Positions 17,831 to 26,880 of a DNA stretch of 64,000 nt are shown here, in pieces (positions within the stretch are counted from its first letter, which is position 1; each line of letters begins with the position of its first letter). The notes beneath the pieces were generated by a model. It was not told where the DNA came from, searched no databases, and saw only the letters and a program-made list of their open reading frames with translations. The position numbers were made by a program, and so were the translations under genes. Source of the stretch: Streptomyces carminius (GTDB lineage Bacteria > Actinomycetota > Actinomycetes > Streptomycetales > Streptomycetaceae). The stretch covers positions 225,468-289,467 of the forward strand of contig NZ_PGGW01000039.1 in assembly GCF_002794255.1 (NCBI RefSeq), in the 5' to 3' direction.

Positions 17831-19263
17831 CGCTGCAGTTTACGGCCGCACACCGGCCAGGGTGCCGCGCCCCGGTGCACGTACAGCTTCTTCGCCCGGC
17901 GGGTCTGCTCGGCCGGCGGGGCGTCCTGCGGCCGGCCGGTGCCGCCCAGCCGCCGCCAGGTGCGGGTGTCGAACTGGTACAGCCCGCCGTACGTCCCGGT
18001 GGGGTCCACCGCGTCCGGCCGCCCGCCGGACTCGCAGCGGGCCAGGGCCGCCCAGTCCAGGCCGTCGGCGCCGCGCTCCGTACGCGGCTCGGCGGTGCCC
18101 ACCCGGATCACCCGCGGCTGGGGCTCGCGCACCAGCGCCGCGGCCGTCCGCCGGGGCCGCTGCCGTACGCCGTCCACCGTGCGCACCTCGTGGGTGATCC
18201 GCCGCAGCCCCGCGCGGCCCGGCCGCGCCACCACCTCGGTGCCCCGCGGCAGGGCCGCGTCCGGGCGCCGCACGGTGCGGTACGGGACCGGTTCCTCGTG
18301 GACCTCCGTGGTGTCGGTGACGCGCCGGACGGTGACCGTCTGGCCCTCGCGCGGGAAGGAGTCCAGTGGCGCGGACACCCGGTCCGCGCAGCGCACGCCG
18401 TCCTCGCAGGCCCGGCGCAGGCCGACGCCCGCCTCGGCCATCGCCTCGCGCACGGTCGCGGCGTTGGTGCGGACGGTGTGCTCGCGCCCGTCGGCCAGGA
18501 AGGTCACGGTCCGCTCGGTCCGCACCCGCAGCGCCAGGCCGCCGCGGCCGATGGGCCGGTCGCCGGGCACCGACAGGTACGCGCCCTCGGGACGCACCCC
18601 GAGCCGCCGCAGCGCCCGGGCCACGGTGGGGGCGGTGGTCCACACCCGCCGCTCGCGGCCGTCCACGGTGAGCGCGAGGGGACGGGCCCGGCGGACGGTG
18701 ACCCGGTCGCCGTGGGCGAGCGCCGCGCCGGGGGCGGGGGAGACGGCGTCGTGCTCGCCGAGCTCCACGCCCTCGTCCGCCAGCAGCCCGGCGACGTCAC
18801 CGGCGAAGGTGTGCAGGGTGCGCCGCTCGCCCTCCACGGTCAGCTCCACGGCCTTGTCGTGGGCGAGGAAGGCGGTGGTGCCGCCGGTCAGGAAGGCGAG
18901 GACCAGCGCCCGGGGCAGCAGGGCGCGCAGCGTCGCGGGGCGCCGGCCGGCCGGCCGCCGGGCGTGCGCGGCCCGCCGCCCCGTACGTCCCCCGGCCCGG
19001 CCCCCGGCGGGCGGGGGGACACAGGGGGGCGGGACGTACGGCGCCGCGGGCGGGGGGACGTACGGGGGCGGGACGTACTCGTACCCGGGTCCGTACTCCC
19101 CGTACGAGGGGGGACGGGGATCGGCCGCTTCCCACTCCCGTGTCTCCCACTGCTGGTCCCACGGCTGGTCCCACGGCTGGTCCCACGGCTGGTACGGAGG
19201 GGCGGCGGGGTACGCGGGCTCGTACCCGTACGCGTACTGCCGGGTCTCCTGCGGATGGCTCAC
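17827..19263 (-). CDS. rpfB: Resuscitation-promoting factor RpfB-like, membrane anchored
   Basis: This 478-residue protein has, in order, a Pro/Tyr/Trp-rich cytosolic leader (1-110, with a WDQP triplicate at 27-38), a transmembrane helix at about 115-134, three DUF348 ubiquitin-like repeats (about 138-290), a G5 domain (about 290-370) and a C-terminal Rpf lysozyme-like domain from about 402. Glu411 in ARCESGG is the expected catalytic residue, followed by [17 protein letters not shown] and a paired Cys. Rpf enzymes cleave peptidoglycan to trigger spore or dormant-cell revival. It heads the rpfB-ksgA-ispE operon. Confidence 0.94.
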   Translation of the reverse strand: MSHPQETRQYAYGYEPAYPAAPPYQPWDQPWDQPWDQQWETREWEAADPRPPSYGEYGPGYEYVPPPYVPPPAAPYVPPPCVPPPAGGRAGGRTGRRAAHARRPAGRRPATLRALLPRALVLAFLTGGTTAFLAHDKAVELTVEGERRTLHTFAGDVAGLLADEGVELGEHDAVSPAPGAALAHGDRVTVRRARPLALTVDGRERRVWTTAPTVARALRRLGVRPEGAYLSVPGDRPIGRGGLALRVRTERTVTFLADGREHTVRTNAATVREAMAEAGVGLRRACEDGVRCADRVSAPLDSFPREGQTVTVRRVTDTTEVHEEPVPYRTVRRPDAALPRGTEVVARPGRAGLRRITHEVRTVDGVRQRPRRTAAALVREPQPRVIRVGTAEPRTERGADGLDWAALARCESGGRPDAVDPTGTYGGLYQFDTRTWRRLGGTGRPQDAPPAEQTRRAKKLYVHRGAAPWPVCGRKLQR

Positions 19264-19293
19264 GACGCGACTCCAAGCGGTCCGGGTGGCCGG

Positions 19294-19323
19294 ACCCTAG
19301 CGGAGCCTCCGTCACTCTCCCAA
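19294..19323 (-). promoter_or_regulatory. Candidate promoter of the rpfB operon
   Basis: On the minus strand TTGGGA (19318-19323) and TAGGGT (19294-19299) are separated by 18 bases, a plausible SigA-type pair ending about 30 bases before the rpfB ATG. The leader is too short for the ydaO-type riboswitch that controls some other rpf genes. Confidence 0.4.
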
Positions 19324-19362
19324 GTTGTATGGATACCCTGGGTAACTTCTTCCTCGGATCCC

Positions 19363-20238
19363 TCAGTACCCGAAGGCGCGTGCGGTGTTGGCCGCGATGT
19401 GCTCGGCCAGCTTCTCCTCGTCCAGCCCCTTCACCCCGGCCATGGCGCGCAGCGTGTACGGGATCAGATACGGGGCGTTGGGGCGTCCGCGGTACGGGGC
19501 CGGGGTCAGGAAGGGCGCGTCGGTCTCCACCAGCAGGAGTTCGGGCGGCGCGACGGCCAGCGCGTCGCGCAGCGGCTGGGCGTTCTTGAAGGTGACGTTC
19601 CCGGCGAACGACATGAACCACCCCCGCTCGGCGCACACCCCGGCCAGCTCCGCGTCGCCGGAGAAGCAGTGGAAGACGGTCCGCTCGGGGGCGCCCTCCT
19701 CGGCCAGGACGCGCAGCACGTCCTCGTGGGCGTCGCGGTCGTGGATCACCAGCGCCTTGTCCAGCCGCTTGGCCAGTTCGATGTGGCGGCGGAAGGAGTA
19801 CCGCTGGGCCGCGCGCCCCTCCTCGCCGGTGCGGTAGTGGTCCAGGCCCGTCTCGCCGACGGCCAGCACCTCCGGCCGGGCGGCCAGCGCGGCGATCTCC
19901 GCCAGCGCCTCGTCCAGGGCCGTGCGCCCCCCGGCGGCCTCGATGCGCGGCGCCTCGTTCGGGTGCAGGGCGACCGCGGCCCACACGTTCTCGTGCTCGG
20001 CGGCGGTACGCGCGGACCAGCGGGAGCGCTCCAGGTCGCAGCCGACCTGGAGCAGAGTGGTCACGCCGACCGCGGCGGCGGCCGCGACCGCCTCCCCGAC
20101 GGTGGTGTCCTGCATGTCGAGGTGGGTGTGCGAGTCGGCGACCGGTACGGCCAGGGGCGCGGGCGGCGGCGCGGGCCGGACGGGCTTCGCGCTCTTCCGC
20201 GCCCCGGCCGTCTCCGCCGTCTTGGGGGACTGCTCCAT
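19363..20238 (-). CDS. tatD: TatD family metal-dependent hydrolase
   Basis: This 291-residue TIM-barrel metallo-hydrolase has DSHTHLD with His37, His39 and Asp41 as metal ligands, then GETGLDHYR, VIHDRDAHED, FHCFSGD and LVETDAPFL, the standard TatD order. Members act as 3' to 5' DNA exonucleases in repair. It has an N-terminal polar, Pro-rich leader of about 30 residues. It is upstream of rpfB on the same strand, as in many actinobacteria, with a promoter-bearing gap of 99 bp between them. Confidence 0.94.
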   Translation of the reverse strand: MEQSPKTAETAGARKSAKPVRPAPPPAPLAVPVADSHTHLDMQDTTVGEAVAAAAAVGVTTLLQVGCDLERSRWSARTAAEHENVWAAVALHPNEAPRIEAAGGRTALDEALAEIAALAARPEVLAVGETGLDHYRTGEEGRAAQRYSFRRHIELAKRLDKALVIHDRDAHEDVLRVLAEEGAPERTVFHCFSGDAELAGVCAERGWFMSFAGNVTFKNAQPLRDALAVAPPELLLVETDAPFLTPAPYRGRPNAPYLIPYTLRAMAGVKGLDEEKLAEHIAANTARAFGY

Positions 20239-20314
20239 GTGGTCGATCCTAGGCGGCCCGGCCGTCCCGCCCGTCGCGCGCCCGCAGGCCCGCGCCGGCC
20301 CGTCCGGCCGTCGG

Positions 20315-20584
20315 TCAGGGCCGCTCGCGCGGCAGCGCCTGCTCCACCGCGGCCACCCGTCCCGCTCCCATGATCCGCACCACGTGCGTCTCGCAGGCCG
20401 GGCAGGCCGGGCGGGTCAGGGGTGACGGCACCCGCGTGCCGCTCGCCGGATCGTGGTAGGTGACGAAGGGGCGTCCGTCGAGGTCGGTGTGGTGCCGGAT
20501 CGCGTACGCCTGCTCCCAGCCGTGCCCGCAGTGCATGCAGGCGAACGAGTACTCCTCGTGAACGGTCGTGTGCCTGGGGTCCAT
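20315..20584 (-). CDS. Small zinc-ribbon protein
   Basis: This 89-residue protein has two CxxC knuckles (Cys16/Cys19 and Cys61/Cys64) that can form one zinc ribbon. It has no signal peptide or membrane segment. GGAGG sits 5 bases before the ATG, a strong ribosome site. It lies between tatD and rsmI on the same strand, with its own upstream gap of 128 bp. It may bind nucleic acid or act as a regulatory adaptor; the function is unknown. Confidence 0.85.
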   Translation of the reverse strand: MDPRHTTVHEEYSFACMHCGHGWEQAYAIRHHTDLDGRPFVTYHDPASGTRVPSPLTRPACPACETHVVRIMGAGRVAAVEQALPRERP

Positions 20585-20712
20585 GGGAACCTCCTCCGCT
20601 TTCTCCCAGTGGACTCCTCGGGTGCCCGAAATGCACGTGTGTGACCGATCCTTTATGTGATTCCCGGCCGCACCCGCCGGGCCGCCTCCCGCCGGGACCC
20701 CTCCGGAGCGCC

Positions 20713-21570
20713 TCAGCCGGTTCCCGGTCCGGCGCTCTTCGCGGCGACCACCGCGTCGAACACCTCCCGCTTGGGCACCCCCGCCTCGCGCGCCACCGCC
20801 GCGATGGCCTCCTTGCGGCGCTCCCCGGCGCTCTCGCGCACCGCGACCCGTCGCACCAGCTCCGTGGCGTCCAGCCCGCCCGGGACCGCGGCGGGCGCGC
20901 CCTCGACGACGACGGTGATCTCCCCCCGCACGCCCTGGCCCGCCCACTCGGCCAGCTCGCCCAGCGGGCCGCGCCGCACCTCCTCGTACGTCTTGGTCAG
21001 CTCCCGGCACACCGCGGCCCGGCGTTCGGCGCCGTAGGCCTCCGCCATGGCCTCCAGCGCGGCGGCCAGCCGGTGCGGGGCCTCGAAGTACACCAGGGTG
21101 CGGCGCTCCCCGGCCGTCTCGCGCAGCCGCGCCTGCCGCTCGCCGGCCTTGCGCGGCAGGAAGCCCTCGAAGCAGAAGCGGTCCACCGGCAGCCCCGACA
21201 GCGCCAGCGCGGTCGGTACGGCGGACGGCCCGGGCACGGCCGTGACCCGTACGCCGCGCTCGACGGCGGCGGCCACCAGCCGGTAGCCGGGGTCGGAGAC
21301 CGAGGGCATGCCCGCGTCCGTCACCAGCAGCACCCGGGCGCCGCCGGCGAGCGCCTCGGCCAGCTCCGGTGTGCGCGCCGCCTCGTTGCCCTCGAAGTAC
21401 GACACCACCCGCCCGGTGACCTCGACCTCCAGCGCCCGGGTCAGCCGCCGCAGCCGCCGGGTGTCCTCGGCGGCCACGATGTCCGCCCCGGCCAGTTCGG
21501 CGGCCAGCCGCGGCGGCGCGTCGCCGATGTCGCCGATGGGGGTTCCTGCCAGTACGAGTGTTCCGCTCAC
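20713..21570 (-). CDS. rsmI: 16S rRNA (cytidine1402-2'-O)-methyltransferase RsmI
   Basis: This 285-residue tetrapyrrole-methylase-fold enzyme 2'-O-methylates C1402 of 16S rRNA. The N-terminal LVLAGTPIGDIGD is the family start signature. AAEDTRR, VLLVTDAGMPSVSDPGY and PGPSA are conserved SAM and substrate loops, and FEGFLPRK is typical of RsmI. The C-terminal 60 residues form the helical RsmI-HTH-like extension. It is divergent from pmt across a 128-bp gap. Confidence 0.95.
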   Translation of the reverse strand: MSGTLVLAGTPIGDIGDAPPRLAAELAGADIVAAEDTRRLRRLTRALEVEVTGRVVSYFEGNEAARTPELAEALAGGARVLLVTDAGMPSVSDPGYRLVAAAVERGVRVTAVPGPSAVPTALALSGLPVDRFCFEGFLPRKAGERQARLRETAGERRTLVYFEAPHRLAAALEAMAEAYGAERRAAVCRELTKTYEEVRRGPLGELAEWAGQGVRGEITVVVEGAPAAVPGGLDATELVRRVAVRESAGERRKEAIAAVAREAGVPKREVFDAVVAAKSAGPGTG

Positions 21571-21685
21571 CCGGCCATCCTCCCAGGCGTCCGCCCCGGC
21601 GCCGCCCCGGCGCCGTCCCGGCCTCGTCCCGGCCTCGTCCGCCCGGTGGCGCCGGGACGGGGCGGGGCGACCGCGGGCCGTTCCC

Positions 21686-21699
21686 TACGATGGCCCGCG
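21686..21699 (+). promoter_or_regulatory. -10 element placing a leaderless start at pmt
   Basis: TACGAT at 21686-21691 matches the TANNNT -10 consensus and ends 7 bases before the GTG at 21699, the exact spacing expected when transcription begins at the start codon. It overlaps the alternative ATG at 21690, which would then not be transcribed. No clear -35 was seen. Confidence 0.5.
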
Positions 21700-23435
21700 T
21701 GAGCAGTGACACCGCGACTCAGACCCGGCACGGGGAACCCGCGCGGGAGCAGCCCCCCGCGTGGCGCGAACGGCTGCGGCGCTACGGGTACGCGCCGCCC
21801 GCGCGGGCCGGCGTCCGGGATCGCCTCGTGCCGCCGTACCCGGAGCCCGGCCGGAGCCCGGTGTGGGGCCTGTTCGGGCTGGACGGCCGGGACGCGCGGC
21901 GGCTGGGGCGCCTGGCGGGCTGGGGCGGGCCGCTGCTGGTCGCGCTGTTCGCCGGGCTGCTGAGGTTCTGGAACCTCGGCTCCCCGCACGAGGTGATGTT
22001 CGACGAGACCTACTACGCCAAGGACGCCTGGGCGCTGTACCGGCTCGGCTACGAGGGCACCTGGGCGGACAGCGCCAACGACACGATCCTGGACAACCCC
22101 GCCGCCGCCCCCCTCGGCGAGACCGCCTCGTACGTGGTGCACCCCCCGGCGGGCAAGTGGGTCATCGCCCTGGGCGAGATGATGTTCGGCCTGAACCCGT
22201 TCGGCTGGCGGTTCATGGTCGCGGTGCTCGGCACCCTGTCGGTGCTGATGGTCTGCCGCATCGGCCGCCGCCTCTTCCGCTCCACCGCCCTGGGCTGCCT
22301 GGCCGGCGTCCTGCTGGCGGTGGACGGGCTGCACCTGGTGATGAGCCGTGCCGCGCTGCTCGACCTGGTGCTGATGTTCTTCGTGCTGGCGGCCTTCGGC
22401 TGTCTGCTGATCGACCGGGACGCCGCCCGCGCCCGGCTCGCCGCGGCCCTCCCGCCGGACGGGCGGCCCGACGCGGGGGTGGGCGGGCGGCTGAACCTGG
22501 GGTGGCGGCCCTGGCGGCTCGCGGCCGGGGTCTGCCTGGGGCTGGCCTGCGCCACCAAGTGGAGCGGCGCGTACGTGCTGGTCGCCTTCGGGCTCCTGGT
22601 CGTCCTGTGGGACGTCGGCTCCCGGCGCACCGCCGGGGCGCGCCGCCCGTACCGCTCGGTGCTGCGGCGGGACGCCGGGCCCGCCTTCCTCGCCCTGGTG
22701 CCGGTGGCCGTCGCCGTCTACGTCGCGTCCTGGGCCGGCTGGCTGGCCGGCCGGGACGGCTACTTCCGGACCTGGGCGGAGGGCCGCGAGGGGCTGTCGC
22801 CGGAGCTGGGGCCGCTGCCCCGGTTCGACATGACCTGGGTGCCGGAGTGGCTGCGCAGCCTGTGGCACTACGAGGCCGAGGTCTACCGCTTCCACGTCAA
22901 CCTGACCTCGGAGCACCCCTACCAGTCCCATCCCTGGAGCTGGCTGGTGAACGCGCGCCCGGTCTCGTACTTCTACGAGTCCGCCGAACGGGGGGAGAGC
23001 GGCTGCACGGCGGAGGGCGGCTGCGCCCGCGAAGTGCTCGCCCTGGGCACCCCGCTGCTGTGGTGGGCGGCCTGCTTCGCGCTGCTGTACTGCCTGTACC
23101 GCTGGGCGCTGCGCCGCGACTGGCGCGCGGGCGCGATCCTGTGCGGGGTGGCGGCCGGGTACCTGCCGTGGTTCCTGTACCAGGAGCGGACGATCTTCTA
23201 CTTCTACGCGGTCGTCTTCGTGCCGTTCCTGTGCCTGGCGCTGACCATGATGATCGGCGCGATGCTGGGGCCGCCCGGCAGCACGGAACGGCGGCGGGCG
23301 GTCGGCGCGGCGGGCGCCGGGGTGCTGGTGCTGGCGATCGTGTGGAACTTCGTCTACTTCTATCCGGTCTACACCGGCCAGCAGCTCCCCAAGGACGCCT
23401 GGCAGGGCCGGATGTGGCTGGACACCTGGGTCTGA
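21699..23435 (+). CDS. pmt: Polyprenyl-phosphate-mannose-protein mannosyltransferase Pmt
   Basis: This 578-residue GT39 membrane enzyme O-mannosylates secreted proteins using polyprenyl phosphate mannose. The first luminal loop has FDETYYAKDAW, the essential Asp-Glu pair of the family, followed by VHPPAGKW and about ten transmembrane helices (for example VLGTLSVLMVCRI, VLLAVDGLHL). The C-terminal region has PWFLYQERTIFYFY. The GTG at 21699 was preferred over the ATG at 21690 because a -10 element sits immediately before it. It is convergent with the rodlin-like gene across two hairpins. Confidence 0.93.
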   Translation: MSSDTATQTRHGEPAREQPPAWRERLRRYGYAPPARAGVRDRLVPPYPEPGRSPVWGLFGLDGRDARRLGRLAGWGGPLLVALFAGLLRFWNLGSPHEVMFDETYYAKDAWALYRLGYEGTWADSANDTILDNPAAAPLGETASYVVHPPAGKWVIALGEMMFGLNPFGWRFMVAVLGTLSVLMVCRIGRRLFRSTALGCLAGVLLAVDGLHLVMSRAALLDLVLMFFVLAAFGCLLIDRDAARARLAAALPPDGRPDAGVGGRLNLGWRPWRLAAGVCLGLACATKWSGAYVLVAFGLLVVLWDVGSRRTAGARRPYRSVLRRDAGPAFLALVPVAVAVYVASWAGWLAGRDGYFRTWAEGREGLSPELGPLPRFDMTWVPEWLRSLWHYEAEVYRFHVNLTSEHPYQSHPWSWLVNARPVSYFYESAERGESGCTAEGGCAREVLALGTPLLWWAACFALLYCLYRWALRRDWRAGAILCGVAAGYLPWFLYQERTIFYFYAVVFVPFLCLALTMMIGAMLGPPGSTERRRAVGAAGAGVLVLAIVWNFVYFYPVYTGQQLPKDAWQGRMWLDTWV

Positions 23436-23532
23436 CGGGCCTTCCGCGCTCCCCGTTTCCCCCTCCCCGGGGCTTCCCTCGGGCTCCCCGCGGGCTCCCT
23501 CGGACTTCCCCGGGCCCTTCCCCGGACGCGCC

Positions 23533-23597
23533 GTGTCCCGCGAGGGGCACGCGGGACACACACAGGCGCCGCCCGCCGGAAGAACCGGCGGGCGGCG
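23533..23597. terminator. Double hairpin, bidirectional terminator between pmt and rodlin-like gene
   Basis: Two stem-loops: a 10-bp stem (23533-23542 with 23550-23559) and a perfect 13-bp GC stem (23567-23579 with 23585-23597) around loop AAGAA. They lie between two convergent genes and can stop transcription from both sides. Confidence 0.8.
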
Positions 23598-23633
23598 TCA
23601 TGAGAGGGTCAGAACGGAAACCGACGTGAAGCG

Positions 23634-23993
23634 TCAGTCGACGTTCTTGTTCTTGTTCTCGGCCTCGGCCTCGGCACCCGCCGCGGCTCCGGTCTCCTGG
23701 CCCTGGCCCTGGCCCTGGGCCTGCTCCTGCTCGGGGGCGACGATGATCTTCGCCTCCTTCTCGACCTTGTGCACCTTCTTGATGTGCGTCTCCTCCTCGT
23801 AGTTCTCGGAGCAGTCGATGTTGTTGTTGGCGGCCGAGAGGATCGGGAGGTCGATGACCTCGATCACGTCGCAGCTCAGAACCTGGCTGTTGTTCTCGAA
23901 CTTCGCGCCGTTCTGGGCCTGGGCAACGGCGGCTCCACCCGCGACGGCCATGGCGGCGGTGAGCGAAACGACGAGCGACTTCTGCAGCTTCAT
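23634..23993 (-). CDS. Small secreted two-cysteine protein, rodlin-like (long form)
   Basis: This 119-residue protein has a signal peptide (cleavage near AQA at about 27). The mature core KFENNSQVLSC...IDLPILSAANNNIDCSENYE has two Cys (41 and 61) spaced by 20. The segment around DLPILSAANNNIDCSEN parallels the DINVLSAPQNQQC-x-EN region I recall from Streptomyces rodlins, proteins that order chaplin fibres on spores. The tail (about 80-119) is Gln/Glu/Ala/Asn-rich low complexity. AAGGAG precedes the ATG at 23993 by 11 bases. A shorter paralogue sits 377 bp away. The family assignment is tentative. Confidence 0.82.
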   Translation of the reverse strand: MKLQKSLVVSLTAAMAVAGGAAVAQAQNGAKFENNSQVLSCDVIEVIDLPILSAANNNIDCSENYEEETHIKKVHKVEKEAKIIVAPEQEQAQGQGQGQETGAAAGAEAEAENKNKNVD

Positions 23994-24300
23994 ACGGTCT
24001 TGTCTCCTTGACGAGAGAAGGAAGTTTCCGATGATCCCCGGCCACCGCCGAGCGGCCGAGGAGTCGGTTTCCGGAGTACAGTCACCATGCGGCCGGTTCA
24101 CCGGAAGGCGGGAGTGACCCCCACATCGGCGACATTAACCGACCGAATCCACAGAAGCGTGTTTTTCGCCGCTTGCGTGTCTTGCGGAAAGTTCGTCGCC
24201 GACTTCGCCAACCAGTGAACGAGCCGGGGGCCCGGGTTGTTACTACTCCAATTAGGTGGTGCTGTCGCTCCGGTATTCGGCGGCCGTGCGGGAAACGGCG

Positions 24301-24335
24301 GAAGGCCGCCTCCGGTGAACCTGGAGACGGCCTTC
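24301..24335 (-). terminator. Terminator of the short rodlin-like gene
   Basis: A 13-bp stem with one mismatch (24301-24313 with 24323-24335) encloses a 9-base loop, starting 36 bases beyond the stop on the minus strand. Confidence 0.7.
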
Positions 24336-24370
24336 GTGAAGCCGGGGGCCGACGTGTGCCGGCGGTGGCG

Positions 24371-24607
24371 TCAGTCCTGCTGCGACTCGACGCTCTCGAC
24401 CCTGACCTCCTTCTCGTAGTTCCGCGAGCAGTCGATGTTGTTGTTGGCGCTGGACAGGATCGGAACGTCCAGGACCTCCAGGGTCAGGCAGGACAGGACC
24501 TGGGAGTTGTTCTGGAACTTGGGTCCGTCGGCGTGGGAGACGCCGGCGCCGGCGGCCAGCAGTGCGGCGGTGGAGAGCGAGACGGCCGCGGTCCGCTTCA
24601 GGTTCAT
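24371..24607 (-). CDS. Small secreted two-cysteine protein, rodlin-like (short form)
   Basis: This 78-residue protein starts at ATG 24607, with GGAGG 9 bases upstream. The signal peptide likely ends near SHA (about 26). The core KFQNNSQVLSC...VPILSSANNNIDCSRNYEKE is nearly collinear with the neighbouring long form, with Cys40 and Cys60 again 20 apart, but the Gln/Glu tail is missing. The two genes are tandem with separate terminators, so each has its own promoter. They are probably surface proteins of aerial hyphae; this is inferred from the resemblance to rodlins. Confidence 0.82.
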   Translation of the reverse strand: MNLKRTAAVSLSTAALLAAGAGVSHADGPKFQNNSQVLSCLTLEVLDVPILSSANNNIDCSRNYEKEVRVESVESQQD

Positions 24608-25182
24608 GGGTGCATACCTCCGATGTACGAATGTTCGAAGCCTTTTCACGGGCTTGTTCCGCGTAATACCGGAACTCGTTCGCCCGGTACACGGTAGAGC
24701 CTGCCGTGTGCTGATATCCCGTTCCGCTGCGCTGTACGTGTCACGGACCCGGGCGGCCGGCAGTCGCGCGGGCCCGCGCCGTATGGGCCGGACCGGGGAA
24801 TCGGTTCCTGCCTCGCCCGTGACAACGACAGGACGGGAGTCCGGGTTTCGTCTTCGAAAGAGTGAAGGAAATATCCGCCGACCGGCGGAATGGATTACCG
24901 GGGCGCATTCTTCCGTGCGGGCCGCCGGGGGAGGGATCCGCCGGCCGTCCGGCGCCGGACGGCACCGGACGGCACCGGACGGCCGGTCCCCGGATGCCGC
25001 CCGGGGTGCCCGACGGGACGCGGGGGCGCCGGAACCGGCTGTTTTTCACCCGAACGAATCCCTTGTGTCGCGACGGCCGGGGATCACCCCTCGACCGGAC
25101 CCGTGTCACACGAGTGCTCTAGGGTTTCCTCACAGGCCCCCGGCGGGACCGGCCGGGGCAGGGGCGGAGGTTTCGGACATTC
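24608..25182. other. 575-bp intergenic region before the penicillin-binding protein
   Basis: No convincing gene. The left end carries the promoter and leader of the short rodlin-like gene (minus strand). GGCRCCGGAC is repeated three times in tandem at 24951-24980. TAGGGT at 25120-25125 is a plausible -10 for the penicillin-binding protein gene. ORFs here are Arg/Pro-rich and lack ribosome sites. Confidence 0.5.
24951..24980. repeat. 10-bp tandem repeat GGCRCCGGAC, three copies
   Basis: Copies at 24951, 24961 and 24971; the last two are identical and the first differs by one base. They lie about 200 bp upstream of the PBP start. Function unknown. Confidence 0.75.
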
Positions 25183-26808
25183 ATGCGTGACGGTCGGAAG
25201 GCAGTAGTGATCGGCGCGGTCGTCACCGCGCTGGTCGGAGCCGCCGGAGTCGGGGCGTACGCCCTGGTCGGCGACGGCGGCCTGGACGCGGTGATCGCCA
25301 ACGGTCCGGCCGGCGGGGGGAAGGAGACCGGCCCGCCGTCCGCCGAGGAGATCCGGGAGACGGCGCAGAAGTTCCTCGACGCCTGGCAGGCCGGGAAGAC
25401 CGAGGAGGCCGCCGCGCTCACGGACGACGAGGCCTCCGCCGCCGAGGCGCTCGACGGCTTCCGCGAGAACGCCGGGGTGACCGGGGTGACCTTCGCCCCC
25501 GAGCCCGCCTCGGGCACCACCGTCCCCTTCACCGTGACCGCCGAGGTGGAGCACGGCAAGGAGCGCGCCGAGTGGGTCTACGAGTCGGATCTGGCCGTCA
25601 TGCGGGACACCGGGACCGGTGAGGCGGTCGTCGACTGGGAGCCGTACGTCCTGCACCCCGAGCTCCAGGCGGGCCAGACCCTCGAGACGGGCGAGGCCGA
25701 CGCCCCGCCCGTCAGGACGGTGGACCGCAACGGCACCGAGCTGACCGCCGAGGCCCACCCCGAGCTGGCCGCGACCCTGGCCGACCTGCGCAAGCGGTTC
25801 GGCGACAAGACCGACGGGAAGCCCGGGATCGCGACCCGGATCGTCGGCGCCGACGGCAAGGACGTCAAGACCCTCAAGAAGCTGAGCGAGGGCACCCCGG
25901 GCGAGCTGCGCACCACCCTGGACGTGCGGGTGCAGAAGGCCGCCGTCCAGGCCATCGCGGACAGACCCAAGGCGTCGGTCGTCGCGCTGAAGGCCAGCAC
26001 CGGCGAGATCCTGGCGGTCGCCAACACCCCGGCCGACGGCTTCAACACCGCCTTCCAGGGCTCGCTCGCCCCCGGTTCCACGATGAAGGTGGTGACCGCG
26101 TCGATGCTCCTGGAGAAGGGCCTGGCGGCCAGCGACAGGCAGCACCCCTGCCCGAAGGAGTTCAACCACGGCGGCTGGCCGTTCCACAACCTCGACAAGT
26201 TCGAGATCAAGGGCGGCACCTTCGCCCAGTCCTTCTCCGCCTCCTGCAACACCGCCTTCATCAGCCAGGCGGGGAAGCTTGCCGACGACGACCTCACCAA
26301 GCAGGCCCGCGAGGTCTTCGGCATCGGGCTGACCTGGGAGGTCGGCACGACCACCTTCGACGGCGCGGTGCCCGTCCAGTCCGACGCCCAGATGGCCGCC
26401 TCCCTGATCGGCCAGGGCGGTGTCCGGGCGAATCCGCTGATCATGGCCTCGGTGTCGGCGACGGTGAAGAACGGCGTCTTCAAGCAGCCCCACATCGTCT
26501 CCCCCGAGGTGGACGGCCGCACCCTGACCAAGGCCCCGCGCACCCTTCCCCCGGCGGTCTCCCAGGAGCTGCGCTCCCTGATGCGGCTGACGGCCACCAG
26601 CGGCACGGCCGCCGAGGCGATGGCCGGCACGAACGGCGACATCGGAGCCAAGACGGGCTCGGCGGAGGTGGACGGCCAGGAGAAGCCCAACGCCTGGTTC
26701 ACCGCCTACCGCAACGACATGGCCGCGGCGGCGGTCATCCCGGCCGCCGGCCACGGCGGCACGAACGCCGGCCCGGTCGTCCGCCAGGTCCTCAACTCCC
26801 TGAACTGA
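25183..26808 (+). CDS. Penicillin-binding protein, class B transpeptidase with NTF2-like (MecA_N) domain
   Basis: This 541-residue protein has an N-terminal membrane anchor (about residues 7-28), an NTF2-like MecA_N domain (about 45-150), a dimerisation segment and a transpeptidase domain. The three active-site motifs are complete: STMK at 299-302, SCN at 354-356 and KTG at 490-492. It cross-links peptidoglycan outside the membrane. GGAGG precedes the ATG by 12 bases. It is monocistronic with a strong terminator. Streptomyces often carry several such PBPs linked to sporulation; the exact paralogue is not assigned. Confidence 0.94.
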   Translation: MRDGRKAVVIGAVVTALVGAAGVGAYALVGDGGLDAVIANGPAGGGKETGPPSAEEIRETAQKFLDAWQAGKTEEAAALTDDEASAAEALDGFRENAGVTGVTFAPEPASGTTVPFTVTAEVEHGKERAEWVYESDLAVMRDTGTGEAVVDWEPYVLHPELQAGQTLETGEADAPPVRTVDRNGTELTAEAHPELAATLADLRKRFGDKTDGKPGIATRIVGADGKDVKTLKKLSEGTPGELRTTLDVRVQKAAVQAIADRPKASVVALKASTGEILAVANTPADGFNTAFQGSLAPGSTMKVVTASMLLEKGLAASDRQHPCPKEFNHGGWPFHNLDKFEIKGGTFAQSFSASCNTAFISQAGKLADDDLTKQAREVFGIGLTWEVGTTTFDGAVPVQSDAQMAASLIGQGGVRANPLIMASVSATVKNGVFKQPHIVSPEVDGRTLTKAPRTLPPAVSQELRSLMRLTATSGTAAEAMAGTNGDIGAKTGSAEVDGQEKPNAWFTAYRNDMAAAAVIPAAGHGGTNAGPVVRQVLNSLN

Positions 26809-26843
26809 CCGGCCCGGTCCCGTTCCGGCCGCCTGCCCCGCCC

Positions 26844-26880
26844 GAACGGCCCGCGCGAAACCGCCTCGCGCGGGCCGTTC
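26844..26880 (+). terminator. Terminator after the penicillin-binding protein gene
   Basis: A perfect 15-bp stem (26844-26858 with 26866-26880) with a 7-base loop begins 36 bases after the stop codon. Confidence 0.85.

Noticed and set aside
19163..19198. A CTGGTCCCACGG triple repeat as a regulatory repeat
   Set aside because: It codes the WDQP triplicate in the cytosolic leader of RpfB.
24741..25109. A 122-codon minus-strand ORF upstream of the penicillin-binding protein
   Set aside because: It is Arg/Pro/Gly-rich, has no ribosome site and includes a tandem repeat.
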